From Pseudanabaena biceps (GTDB lineage: Bacteria > Cyanobacteriota > Cyanobacteriia > Pseudanabaenales > Pseudanabaenaceae), in assembly GCA_013361095.1 (NCBI GenBank), contig JAATWA010000001.1:930001-994000 (forward strand): a stretch of DNA of 64,000 bases, given 5' to 3'. Made by a program: the position numbers and the translations under genes. Every line of letters starts with the position of its first letter. Position 1 is the first letter of the stretch. A model generated the notes under the pieces. It was not told where the DNA came from. It did no database searches and saw only the letters and a program-made list of their open reading frames with translations. This document shows, in pieces, positions 9,501 to 18,446 of this stretch.

Positions 9501-9875
9501 TTAGAAAGTAGCGATATAGCCGCGCCAGCCGCCGTAGGAAGTAATTTCTTTTTGTCCCTCACATAGAAACGGTTCACCTAGCACGCCCAAAACCTCTTGA
9601 CCATCCGCCAAAACAATTTTGCCAATACACAACCCCGCAGGCTCTGACAGTAAAATTGCGCCGAGGGCATCAGCAATAATTGACCAAATTTCTAAGGCGA
9701 TCGCCTGACCATTTTCACTGACTCTCAACATCGCTGGATGGCGATCGGCGATCGTCCAAAGACGATAAATAGGAGCAGTCACATCTTCTCTTACAAAAAT
9801 TGCGCCGACTTTTTGTAAGTTGCCATTGAGTTCTAACCCACGCATTAGCGTGCCATTAACTGCAAATTCAATCAT
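9501..9875 (-). CDS. Stand-alone allophanate hydrolase C-terminal-like domain protein
   Basis: A 124-residue protein that resembles the C-terminal domain of allophanate hydrolase (AtzF/DUR1 C domain). Recognisable elements are the opening FAVNGTLMRGLELNGNL, the APIYRLW segment, the ALEIWSI strand, the IGKIVLADG turn and the closing SYGGWRGYI. In the full enzyme this domain follows an amidase domain, which is absent here. Stand-alone versions exist in cyanobacteria; substrate and activity are not established. The neighbours (kinase, methyltransferase) give no functional hint. The stop codon abuts hairpin B of the composite element. Confidence 0.65.
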   Translation of the reverse strand: MIEFAVNGTLMRGLELNGNLQKVGAIFVREDVTAPIYRLWTIADRHPAMLRVSENGQAIALEIWSIIADALGAILLSEPAGLCIGKIVLADGQEVLGVLGEPFLCEGQKEITSYGGWRGYIATF

Positions 9876-9912
9876 TACTACATTCCCAATTTGATAATTA
9901 AGTAGCTAATCG

Positions 9913-9973
9913 CATTCCAATAACTAATTAGTGATGGCGACAAAGCCGCCATCACTAATTAGTTATTGGAATG
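9913..9973. repeat. 27-bp hairpin overlapping a gene 3' end
   Basis: Arms of 27 bp pair perfectly around a 7-base loop. The right arm encodes the last residues and the TAG stop of the methyltransferase gene on the minus strand. Confidence 0.9.
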
Positions 9974-10716
9974 GACTTTTGAAATACCATTAAATGTTGT
10001 TGTGGCAAATTTGATTGAGTTTTTTGCCAAGTTAAACCCACTGCACTCATCTCCTTTTTGACTTGAGATTGAGTCATCTTATGGAGTTTCTTAATTGAGA
10101 TAAATGGATTTTCACCTTTGTATTCTGCTAAAACCACTCTACCATTGGGTTTGAGAGCTTTGACGATGTTTTGCATCATTTCCTGTGGATAATCAAATTC
10201 ATGATATGCATCTACCATCAACACAACATCAACACTAGATTGCGGCAAGTTAGGATTAACCGCACTACCTAAAATAGAAGTTATATTATTGATGTGCTTT
10301 TCTTGTTTAAAAAGTTCTAAAATATCAATCATTTCTGGTTGAATATCCACCGCTAAAACCTTGCCAGAAGTCAGTAGAGGTGCAATTTTAAAGCTGAAAT
10401 ATCCTGTACCTGCACCAATATCAGCAACAACATCGGTTGATTTTAAATCTAGAGATGTAACTAATTGATTAGAGCCTTCTTCGGATTCGCGACTAGAGCG
10501 CTCTAGCCAGCCCGCACCTTGATGTCCCATTACTTGAGCAATCTCACGCCCCATATAAAACTTGCCAATTCCGTCGGGACTGTGTGGGGTTTTGTATTGA
10601 TAGATAGAGTCAGGATTGATGTTAGCCAGCGATGAGTTAGCTACTGTAGTTAGACTAAGCATCACGACCATTAAAATTAGCGCGATCGCTTTTAAAGAGT
10701 TGAATATGTTCTGCAT
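9955..10716 (-). CDS. Predicted exported class I SAM-dependent methyltransferase
   Basis: A 253-residue protein. The N-terminus is a typical secretion signal: Lys at 9, a hydrophobic stretch at about 10-25, then a small-residue cleavage-like region (NSSLA). A Rossmann methyltransferase domain follows, with motif I VVADIGAGTGYFSF, an acidic motif II (VLAVDIQPEM) and VVLMVDAYHEF. An export signal on a SAM-dependent enzyme is odd because SAM is cytoplasmic; the segment could instead be a membrane anchor. Similar cyanobacterial proteins exist and their substrate is unknown to me. The C-terminal residues IPITN and the stop lie inside a palindromic repeat, so the original C-terminus may have been altered by insertion. 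Confidence 0.75.
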   Translation of the reverse strand: MQNIFNSLKAIALILMVVMLSLTTVANSSLANINPDSIYQYKTPHSPDGIGKFYMGREIAQVMGHQGAGWLERSSRESEEGSNQLVTSLDLKSTDVVADIGAGTGYFSFKIAPLLTSGKVLAVDIQPEMIDILELFKQEKHINNITSILGSAVNPNLPQSSVDVVLMVDAYHEFDYPQEMMQNIVKALKPNGRVVLAEYKGENPFISIKKLHKMTQSQVKKEMSAVGLTWQKTQSNLPQQHLMVFQKSIPITN

Positions 10717-10734
10717 TTCAGTAGGTTAAAATCA

Positions 10735-10799
10735 GCAATTAGAACCAAAAATTGGGGTGGCGGGCTTCGCCCGCCGCATCAATTTTTGGTTCTAATTGC
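10735..10799. repeat. 30-bp imperfect hairpin
   Basis: Outer arm GCAATTAGAACCAAAAATTG and its complement are perfect; a few mismatches lie near the core GGCGGG-CTT-CGCCC. It sits between two minus-strand genes, just upstream of the methyltransferase start. Confidence 0.8.
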
Positions 10800-10853
10800 A
10801 CAGGTAATTTAATTTTCATTCCTTAGGATAATCAAGGTTTATGAACGGGGAAT

Positions 10854-11876
10854 TTAGCGCTGATATTGCGATAAAAGTTCAAACAATATTTCTTCCTCAG
10901 ACATTTCTTCTGGCATTAACTCTCTAGGGCCGCGCAAAAACTCTTTAATAGTGATACGGCGATCGCGAAAATCATTAATGAATTGATACATTTTCTCGAC
11001 AATCGAAATCTGTAATTCAACTTCTTGCAGAGCTTCACCGATGGGATCGCCGCCATACTTCGAGATCTTTTTAAATACTGCGGTCATTTCTCCCGCCTGT
11101 GTTTTTTTGGTCTGTTTAAGTTGCTGCTTGAGGGTTTCTAGTTGTTCTTTTAGATAGGAATTCTCCGCTTCCACTTTGGCACAGTGGCGAGTGAGGTCAT
11201 CGGAGCTATCGCGATCAATGATGGCATTCAATTCTTGTTGCTTTTCAATTGCTAAAAGTCTTGCCAAATCACCATTTTTATAGGCGAGGTTAATTTCTTT
11301 CATGATCTCAGTGCGATATTCCTTTTCAGTTTCATCAGTCACTTTGTCAGGATGAAAACTGTCAGCAAGACGCAAAAAAAGCTGACGAATCTTTTTTAGT
11401 TCTTCGCGATCGGGTGGCGCAGGTTCTGCGGGAAATTGTGGCGATCGCTTTTGATGGTCTCTCCAGTCTGGCTCATCATCAGCCTGATACTCGTCATCAT
11501 CTTCAAACAAATCTTCATCGGTGGGCAAGTGCTTGGGGCTAATTATTCCATCGAGCTGAAGATTGTAGTAGACGGTTTCAATGTCTTTACGAGATTTCTT
11601 ACCTAACTTGCGAGTGTTGAGAACTTCTTGAAAGGTATCGTGGATTTGATCATCCAGTTCCATTAGCTTCTGCCGATAGGGGGCAATGCGTTGAGCAATC
11701 TGAATACCAACTTCCTTGATACTTTCGTTGAGCTTATTTACTTTAGTGCGATTTGTCTCAATCTGCTGAATTAGCTTGGTGTTTTCCTTCTCCAAAAAGT
11801 TAAGCCGAACTCGTAGATCTGAAAGTCCCAGATCGGAGGCTGAAGGAGAGGCTATCTGTTTTGATTTCCGAGCCAT
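10854..11876 (-). CDS. J-domain-like coiled-coil protein
   Basis: A 340-residue soluble protein. Long coiled-coil stretches lie at about 20-70 and 215-260. In between is an acidic Asp/Glu-rich linker (120-140) and then a J-domain-like segment with the diagnostic HPD tripeptide at 175-177 (ADSFHPDKVT), which in true J-domains stimulates DnaK/Hsp70 ATPase. The C-terminus ends in an acidic, Met/Glu-rich tail. Cyanobacteria encode several such J-proteins; the DnaK partner and client are unknown. The start is the ATG following AGATTTTG-type leader DNA. It is transcribed divergently from the adenylate cyclase gene. Confidence 0.75.
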   Translation of the reverse strand: MARKSKQIASPSASDLGLSDLRVRLNFLEKENTKLIQQIETNRTKVNKLNESIKEVGIQIAQRIAPYRQKLMELDDQIHDTFQEVLNTRKLGKKSRKDIETVYYNLQLDGIISPKHLPTDEDLFEDDDEYQADDEPDWRDHQKRSPQFPAEPAPPDREELKKIRQLFLRLADSFHPDKVTDETEKEYRTEIMKEINLAYKNGDLARLLAIEKQQELNAIIDRDSSDDLTRHCAKVEAENSYLKEQLETLKQQLKQTKKTQAGEMTAVFKKISKYGGDPIGEALQEVELQISIVEKMYQFINDFRDRRITIKEFLRGPRELMPEEMSEEEILFELLSQYQR

Positions 11877-12066
11877 AGTTAGATTTTGTTGGGGCAGAAG
11901 CTATGGCTATTTTAGACTAGTTTTTATCAAATTTATCGGATTTTGTTTCTGTAATCCACGCAACGCGCAAAGCTAGATTAAAAAAACTTCTTGTACGGTA
12001 GCCATCTAAAATAATTGATAAAAGTCAACGAGCCACACATCACTTAGTAAGTCATACAAAACTGCG

Positions 12067-14061
12067 ATGAAAGCCAAGATCTCAAAAAAATTTAAAGCCT
12101 TATCCAGTCCCAAATTTATTGGTTATGCATTAGTGGCGACGATCGCGGCACTTAGTTCTATTATCGTAGGCTTAGAGCTAAATGAAGCTCAGAATTTGGA
12201 AAGACAGACGCAGTCAGCATTTTTTAACTGGCGGGGCAAGATCGATCCTCCCAAAGATGTGGTGATTTTGGCGATCGATGATATTTCTCTGCGTCAGGGC
12301 GAATTTTATGACCCTAAAACTCGCCCTTTTTTAGAACCATTTCGGACAACCACATGGAAGCGGGTTGTCTATGCTCAGGTGCTAGAGAAATTGGTAAAAG
12401 CAGGCGCAAAGGCAGTCGCTTTTGATATTTTATTTGTGACTCCGGGGGATCATGGGATTGCAGATGATGACAAATTACAAGCCGCGATCGCAAAATATGG
12501 CGATCACACTGTTTTAGCGGCAAGCTATGAATTCACTCAGATTGGTGAAGCAAATATCATGCAGCTTGCTTCACCTGAAAGCATATTCAAAATCAAACCA
12601 AACACCCTTGGTTTAATCAATTTTCAACCCGAAGTCACCGACAACATTCATCGAATGGGGGTAAAGCCGCCTGCCGATAGTGGTTTACCGATTATCCCCA
12701 CCTTTGCCGAGGCAATTCTCAAAGTTGCTAAAGTTAATTACACTGCGCCCAAAGGTGACGGCATTTACTTTTTTGGTGGTGCAGATACATGGGCAAATTC
12801 GCAGCAACAGATTCCATTCTATTTTGTGGTCGATCCTGAGAATTGGAACAGTGATCAACTTCAGAAGGGTAAGTTTTTTAAGGATAAGATTGTTTTGATT
12901 GGGGCAACGGCTTCTTCTAAGCAAGATATCCAGAATTCAGCGATGGGACGGATGGCAGGAGTGGAGATCCATGCCAATGCGATCGCCACGCTGATGCAAG
13001 GTAAGAGCATGGCAAATTTATTCACAGATTCTCTTCAGAGATCTTTATTTGTACTGTTACTAGTGGGCGCTTCGGGCGTAGTTCTCTGTCTATTTAAAAG
13101 CCCTAATGTGCAGATATTAGTCGCTTTTACAGTGGCGATCGCTTGGTTTAGTTTGGGATATATTGCATTTATTTATACCAGTACGATCTTGCCTGTGGCG
13201 ATTCCTGCGATCGCGATCGGCTTAAATGGAATTGCCCTGCTAACTACGGGTTCTATTGCTGCTCAAATTGATAAACTACTGCTGCGAAGAACTTTAGAGC
13301 GCTATGTCGCGGCTCCTATTGTTGAAGAAATTGTTAATCAACCCGAAGGCTTTCGCGATCTCTTAGAAGGTCGTACGATTAAAGCGGCAGTTCTTTTTTC
13401 TGATATTCGTGGCTTCACAACCCTGTCTAGTCGCTTACCGCCTAAGTTATTAATTCAACAACTAAATACTTATCTGGGAAGCATGGTGGATGCGATTTTA
13501 GAATATCAAGGCACAATCGATAAGTTTATTGGTGATGCAATTATGGCGGAGTTTGGCTCCCCTGTGTCTCGTGGCGAAAAAGCCGATGCCATGAACGCTG
13601 TTAATGCGGCTTTAAATATGCGAACGGCTCTCACCGAACTTCGCAAAGTTTGGCAGTCTGACAACAAAATTCCCTTCTCCAATGGCATCGGTATTAATTA
13701 CGGTGAAGTCACGGTTGGCAACATTGGTTCTGCCCGTCGCCTTGAGTATGCGGTGATCGGTGATGCGGTAAACGTGGCTAGTCGTGTGGAAGGCATGACT
13801 AAGGATCTGGGAACCGATATTGTGATTACAGGAGCGCTCTATGAAATCGTCAAGGATGAGATTGAGGTTGTTGATTTTGGTGAACATACTCTTAAAGGGC
13901 GAGTGGGGAATGTCCAACTCTATGGTGTGATTGGGCTAAAGGGTTGCGATCGCCAAGTATATGAGCAAGTTCAACAGGAGCTACAACGCCACACTGCTGT
14001 TATCGATATGCTCAAAAAAGGACAGTTGCCTCCTGCCCCAAGTGTTAAAAAAGCTAGCTAA
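12067..14061 (+). CDS. CHASE2-domain adenylate/guanylate cyclase
   Basis: Membrane-anchored class III nucleotide cyclase of 664 residues. N-terminal TM (about 15-35), an extracytoplasmic CHASE2 sensor domain (about 40-310), three closely spaced TM helices (about 320-395), then the cyclase catalytic domain. Metal-binding Asp lies in FSDIRGFT (near 445). The substrate-binding Lys lies in GTIDKFIGDAIMAEFG, and YAVIGDAVNVASRVE follows. The Lys/Asp pair favours ATP over GTP, hence cAMP production. CHASE2-cyclases are common in cyanobacteria and sense unknown extracytoplasmic signals. The start is the ATG after ACTGCG at 12067. A hairpin follows 9 bp after the stop. Confidence 0.9.
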   Translation: MKAKISKKFKALSSPKFIGYALVATIAALSSIIVGLELNEAQNLERQTQSAFFNWRGKIDPPKDVVILAIDDISLRQGEFYDPKTRPFLEPFRTTTWKRVVYAQVLEKLVKAGAKAVAFDILFVTPGDHGIADDDKLQAAIAKYGDHTVLAASYEFTQIGEANIMQLASPESIFKIKPNTLGLINFQPEVTDNIHRMGVKPPADSGLPIIPTFAEAILKVAKVNYTAPKGDGIYFFGGADTWANSQQQIPFYFVVDPENWNSDQLQKGKFFKDKIVLIGATASSKQDIQNSAMGRMAGVEIHANAIATLMQGKSMANLFTDSLQRSLFVLLLVGASGVVLCLFKSPNVQILVAFTVAIAWFSLGYIAFIYTSTILPVAIPAIAIGLNGIALLTTGSIAAQIDKLLLRRTLERYVAAPIVEEIVNQPEGFRDLLEGRTIKAAVLFSDIRGFTTLSSRLPPKLLIQQLNTYLGSMVDAILEYQGTIDKFIGDAIMAEFGSPVSRGEKADAMNAVNAALNMRTALTELRKVWQSDNKIPFSNGIGINYGEVTVGNIGSARRLEYAVIGDAVNVASRVEGMTKDLGTDIVITGALYEIVKDEIEVVDFGEHTLKGRVGNVQLYGVIGLKGCDRQVYEQVQQELQRHTAVIDMLKKGQLPPAPSVKKAS

Positions 14062-14070
14062 AACTAGCTC

Positions 14071-14119
14071 AATCCCAATAAGAGTTGCGGCGCTTCGCGT
14101 CGCAACTCTTATTGGGATT
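14071..14119. terminator. 23-bp hairpin between convergent genes
   Basis: Arms of 23 bp pair with one G-T wobble around TTC; core GCGGCGC/GCGTCGC. It lies 9 bp after the cyclase stop and just downstream of mutS, so it probably works as a bidirectional terminator. Confidence 0.75.
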
Positions 14120-15275
14120 TAAGGCTGCTATATCAATCAAAAATAGTCATTTGGGTGTCTTTTGGCGACACAGAGCGATCGCCTAATAGCTCCTTTACCT
14201 TCTCTTTCCCTTTTCCAGAACTACCCGATCGCAAACCTGTCGCAATATGACTATTTTTGGCAATTTGTTCTAAAACTTGCTTCGCACGAGTAATCACGCT
14301 AGGAGGCAAACCCGCTAAGCGTCCAACTTCAATCCCATAGGAGCGATCGGCTCCCCCCGCTTGCACCTGATGTAAGAAGATAATTTCATCTTCCAATTCT
14401 TTAACCGTAACTTGAAAATTCGCAACATTGGGAAGTAAGCTGGCTAGCTCATTAAGCTCATGGTAATGGGTGGCAAATATCCCGCGTGCTTTGATTTTAT
14501 TAGCGATATACTCCGCGACTGACCATGCGATCGCCATCCCATCAAAGGTAGAAGTACCACGCCCAATTTCATCGAGTAATACTAAGGAATTTTCTTGAGC
14601 ATGGTTGAGAATATTGGCGGTTTCATTCATTTCCACCATAAACGTAGATTGCCCTGTAGCTAGATCATCCACTGCACCAACCCGCGTAAAAATGCGATCG
14701 CATATTCCCAAATTTGCCGACTCCGCAGGCACAAAACTGCCCACTTGCGCTAGGAGTTGAATTAGTCCAACTTGACGCAAATAGATACTTTTACCGCTCA
14801 TATTGGGGCCAGTGAGCACAATTAAATCTGGACAGTTATGAGCAACGTCTGGCTGAGCTGCATCGAAGCCTAAATGCACAGAGTTAGGTACGAAAAACCC
14901 TGCGGGAAGAGACTGCTCCACCACTGGATGACGACCATTAATAATTGATAAATGGCGATCGCTAGTGATTTGAGGGCGACAATAGTTGTAGGTGACGGCA
15001 ACTTCGGCAAGGCTGCATAACACATCAGCCGCCGCCAAAGCCGTAGCCAGAGTTCGCATTGGTTCGATATGCTTGGCAGCAAGCAGCCTCAATTCCACAA
15101 ACAGATCATATTCCAATTGCTTAAGTTCACTATCAGCATTGAGAATCCTTGTTTCTCTTTCTTTCAGTTCAGGCGTGATATAGCGCTCTTCATTAGTCAA
15201 AGTCTGTTTACGAATGTAATCGGCAGGAGCTTGCTCGCTTTTGCCTCGCGAGATGCTGATGTAGTAACCAAAAGC

Positions 15276-16028
15276 GGCGTTGCATAATAAAGTATGAGTT
15301 GAAGCAAGAGCGATGAAATGTCCAAAGTGCGGGTCAGATCACATACGCAGAAATGGAATTAAGCAAGGAAAACAAAATCACATTTGTGCTGAATGTGGAC
15401 GACAGTTTATAAATCCCAGTGAACAAACCAAAGCGTTCCCAGAAACGACAAAACAAACTTGCCTGAAGATGTATCTCAATGGCATGGGATTCAGGGCTAT
15501 TGAGAGAGTGATGGGAGTACATCACACCACAGTCATTGATTGGGTTAAACAAAAAGGTAAGAAGTTACCCGATTCAATCGCCCCCGAAAATGTCCCCAAT
15601 GTTGGCGAATTGGATGAGCTGGAAACATTTGTCGGCTCAAAAAAAAACAAGATTTGGGTATGGACAGCAGTAGACCATTTTCGTAAGGGCATCCTAGCTT
15701 GGGCTTTAGGCGATCATAGTGCTGAGACTTTTGAGCCATTATGGGCAATTGTGGCAGCATGGCAATGCTATTTCTATGTCACTGACGGTTGGACTGTATA
15801 TCCAAGCTATATCCCTGATGGTGATCAGATTATTAGCAAAACATACATGACTCGAGTTGAGGGTGAAAACTCTCGGTTACGCCACTATCTAGCAAGATTG
15901 CACCGTAAAACCTTCTGTTATTCAAAGTCTTTAGAAATGTTGCGTTATTCTGTGCGACTCCTGATTCATTATCTTCATGACTCTTCTGTCCTGTTCTCTC
16001 CATGATTCATACTTTATCCTGCAACGCC
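15276..16028 (+). mobile_element. IS1-family insertion sequence (753 bp) inside mutS
   Basis: Terminal inverted repeats of 22 bp match at 20 positions: GGCGTTGCA, two mismatched bases, then ATAAAGTATGA, at both ends. An 8-bp target duplication CCAAAAGC flanks it (15268-15275 and 16029-16036). The single transposase gene is intact and opposite to mutS. Perfect duplication and an intact frame point to a recent insertion. Confidence 0.95.
15313..16005 (+). CDS. IS1-family transposase (single-frame InsA-InsB type)
   Basis: A 230-residue transposase. The N-terminal zinc ribbon (CPKC at 3-6, CAEC at 25-28) and helix-turn-helix ([19 protein letters not shown]) correspond to InsA. The DDE catalytic domain corresponds to Ins[18 protein letters not shown] contributes the first acidic residues, [10 protein letters not shown] the second Asp, and [15 protein letters not shown] the Glu/Arg region. 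In Escherichia coli IS1 the two parts are joined by programmed frameshifting; here they form one continuous frame, as in a subset of IS1 relatives. The start is the ATG 37 bp inside the left end. The protein appears complete. Confidence 0.92.
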   Translation: MKCPKCGSDHIRRNGIKQGKQNHICAECGRQFINPSEQTKAFPETTKQTCLKMYLNGMGFRAIERVMGVHHTTVIDWVKQKGKKLPDSIAPENVPNVGELDELETFVGSKKNKIWVWTAVDHFRKGILAWALGDHSAETFEPLWAIVAAWQCYFYVTDGWTVYPSYIPDGDQIISKTYMTRVEGENSRLRHYLARLHRKTFCYSKSLEMLRYSVRLLIHYLHDSSVLFSP

Positions 16029-17614
16029 CCAAAAGCTTTATTAAAGCCAACTTTTAGGGTGTTAATACCCGTACGTTCCTTTTCTTGTTTCTCAAATGCG
16101 GCTAGCCATTCCACATCATCGCGACTTTGTTGGCGGAGAAAGTCCAGTTGTTCATTCACTCCCGAACGGATAATATTACCTTCCGTAATATAAATTGGTG
16201 GCTCTTCCACTAAGGTTTTTTGCAACTGTGATCCTAGTTGCAATAGCTCTGATGGGACAGATTGCAAAGCTTTTAAATAGATAGAATTTGACTTAGCAAC
16301 CACATCGGCGACATCGCGCATTCTCTCTAAAGACACCGCCACTGCAATTAAGTCACGACCATTTGCCGTACCTGCGCCAATGCGACTGCATAGACGCTCA
16401 ATGTCATAGATTTGACTAAGACAACTTCGTAAATTCTTTCTGAGCGAATGTTGTTTAAATAGTTCGGTAATCGTATCGAGACGCTCATTAATGGCGGCAA
16501 TATCTTTGAGGGGCTGCAATAGCCAACGGCGCAAAGCACGGCTACCCATGCCTGTAGTGGTTTTGTCTAAAGCCCACAATAGGGAACTAAAGTAAGTCCC
16601 ATCGCGCACAGTCTGCGTAATTTCTAAGTTGCGCCGAGTTTGGTTGTCAAGAATTAAATAATCCGCGATCGCATAGGTAGATATTCCTTGCAATGGCATC
16701 TTCACACTTTTTTGAGTGGATTCTAAATATTCTAAAATTCCACCTGCGGCTCTAATTGCTAGAGGTAAAGACTTGCAGCCAAAACCTTCAAGCGATCGCA
16801 CTTTAAAAGTATCGAGAATCCTCTGTTTGGCTTCAGCTAGGGCAAACCCAGATTGCGATCGCGGTGTGTAGCAAAAGCTCTCTGGCAGGGCATTATAGGG
16901 TTCTGGCAAAATAGATTTATTCTTTTTAGAAATACCTTCCCAAAACACATCAGCCTTATCAGCTTTAGATCCGCGAAATAGTTGAGGATTAGGTACATCA
17001 ATGGGAATGAGAACTTCCGCAGGCTGGAGGCGCAATAGTTCTTGTATTAGAAGATCACTACCATTTAGTTGCGTAACAAAAAATTCTCCCGTAGAAATAT
17101 CGGTGCAAGCTAAGCCCCAATTGTCAGCACCATTGGCGATCGCGACTAAGAAATTATTCTTTTTCGCCGCCAGCATTCCCTCTTCGATCACGGTTCCAGG
17201 GGTAATTACTCGCGTCACTTCGCGACGGACTAATCCTTGAGCTTCAGAAGCGGCTTCCATTTGATCACACACAGCGATCGAGTAGCCCTTTTCGACTAGT
17301 TGATTGGCATAGCGATCGAGGGCATGATGCGGGATTCCTGCCATCGCAATCCGTCCAATTGCTTTGCCGCCATCACGTCCTGTTAGAACTAATTCCAATT
17401 CTCGCGAAATTAGTTCTGCATCCTCAAAAAATGCTTCAAAAAAGTCTCCCAATCGATACAGCATCACCGCATGGGGATATTGTTCTTTCATTTCGATATA
17501 GTGCTGCATCATTGGTGTGAGGGCAGCGCGATTAACTTGAGTTGAGGATAGAGCTAATTCAGCCATTCAAATTTGGGATCTAAAACAATATACATATCAA
17601 AATACTTTAATACC

Positions 17615-17647
17615 AACACAAGAAATAGCTTTGCTATTTCTTGTGTT
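17615..17647. repeat. Perfect 15-bp hairpin next to a MITE
   Basis: AACACAAGAAATAGC pairs perfectly with its complement around TTT. It directly abuts the TA of the following MITE and lies upstream of the mutS start. Confidence 0.85.
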
Positions 17648-17742
17648 ACTCCCTTCCCAGTGAAAGATTAGCGTTGTGGCGCTTCGCGCCACAACGCTAA
17701 CTCTTGGTTTTTAATGTCTATTTTGATACTGGGAAAGGAGTA
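17647..17742. mobile_element. TA-flanked MITE (copy 1, 96 bp)
   Basis: Ends TACTCCCTTCCCAG and CTGGGAAAGGAGTA form terminal inverted repeats with TA at each outer edge. An internal perfect 15-bp hairpin lies at 17668-17700 (core GGCGC-TTC-GCGCC). Relatives are at 25582, 29316 and 63883. No coding capacity. Confidence 0.85.
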
Positions 17743-17852
17743 AGACCTTTACAGGGTTGGGGTTTTAATCTACAAAAGTGTGCTAACACTTTTGCAAATT
17801 GGTATAAGCCCTACAGGTACTATTAATTTGGTAAGCAGGATTGGGATAATGC

Positions 17853-18245
17853 ATGAAAAACCTACAGCAGCTAAAGCAACAAGCCAAGCGATTAAAAACT
17901 GAGTTGTACGCTTTATATTTAGCCTGTCACGATCCTCGTGTGCCTTGGTATGCGAGAGCCTTTGCATTTTGTGTTGTTGGCTATGCTTTTAGCCCTATTG
18001 ATCTGATCCCTGATTTTATTCCAGTTTTAGGTTATCTTGATGATCTGATTCTCGTTCCGCTTGGTATTACACTTGTACTCAAGATGATTCCTCCAGACGT
18101 AATGGTTGAATGCCGAGTCAAGGCGCAGTCTACCACGCAGCACAAAAAGCCAAAGAATTGGCTCGCAGCAGGAATAATTTTGATTGTTTGGGTTCTGCTT
18201 GCAGTATTTTCAGTTCGTTTTATACTTCACTTTCTCAACAAATAA
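17853..18245 (+). CDS. DUF1232 (YkvA-like) membrane protein
   Basis: A 130-residue protein with the DUF1232 signature: DPRVPWYARAFAFCVVGYA followed by SPIDLIPDFIPVLGYLDD. This region is followed by a hydrophobic segment (LILVPLGITLVLKMIP) and a C-terminal TM helix at about 105-125. A helical basic N-terminus (LKQQAKRLKTELYALYLA) precedes the domain. The family is widespread in bacteria; its biochemical role is unknown to me. The start is the ATG preceded by GGATAATGC. It is divergent from mutS across a MITE-containing gap. Confidence 0.85.
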   Translation: MKNLQQLKQQAKRLKTELYALYLACHDPRVPWYARAFAFCVVGYAFSPIDLIPDFIPVLGYLDDLILVPLGITLVLKMIPPDVMVECRVKAQSTTQHKKPKNWLAAGIILIVWVLLAVFSVRFILHFLNK

Positions 18246-18360
18246 GCTGTGTTACCGAGTTTGCCTTCACACCAGCAAGTGGTCTAACAATTCAAATGCA
18301 TCGGACGAGGATGAGATCACAGAAATTGACTGCTGCCGCTGACTTGAGCCATTATATAGC

Positions 18361-18435
18361 TACAGCGCTTTGCGCTTTCTTAAAATTCAACTCCCAAGAG
18401 AGTTACAGCGCAAAGCGCCGTAACTCTCTTGGGAG
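18361..18435. repeat. Single-hairpin remnant of the TACAGCGC composite family
   Basis: Starts with TACAGCGCTTTGCGCTTTCTTAA as in the composite elements but carries only one hairpin (18391-18435, 21-bp arms, one mismatch, loop AAA). It ends 12 bp before the pseudouridine synthase ATG and contributes its GGGAG sequence. Confidence 0.8.
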
Positions 18436-18446
18436 CATTAGCTCTC

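Larger units (their letters stand above)
14133..17566 (-). pseudogene. mutS: mutS, DNA mismatch repair ATPase, interrupted by an IS1-family element
   Basis: MutS recognises mismatches and recruits MutL. The 5' part (17566 down to 16029) encodes the mismatch-recognition domain (LGDFFEAFF, the FxE motif region), connector and lever domains. The 3' part (15275 down to 14133) encodes the rest of the core and the ATPase, with Walker A GPNMSGKS, Walker [15 protein letters not shown] and the C-terminal dimerisation tail. Between them lies a 753-bp insertion flanked by an 8-bp duplication, CCAAAAGC. Removing the insertion and one duplicate restores a continuous 890-codon frame reading [21 protein letters not shown] across the joint, the usual MutS sequence. 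As it stands the N-terminal piece reads into the IS and stops at 519 residues without an ATPase, so mutS is predicted inactive. Confidence 0.95.

Noticed and set aside
9378..9566. Short frames inside the composite hairpin element
   Set aside because: Both strands give similar frames simply because the DNA is palindromic.
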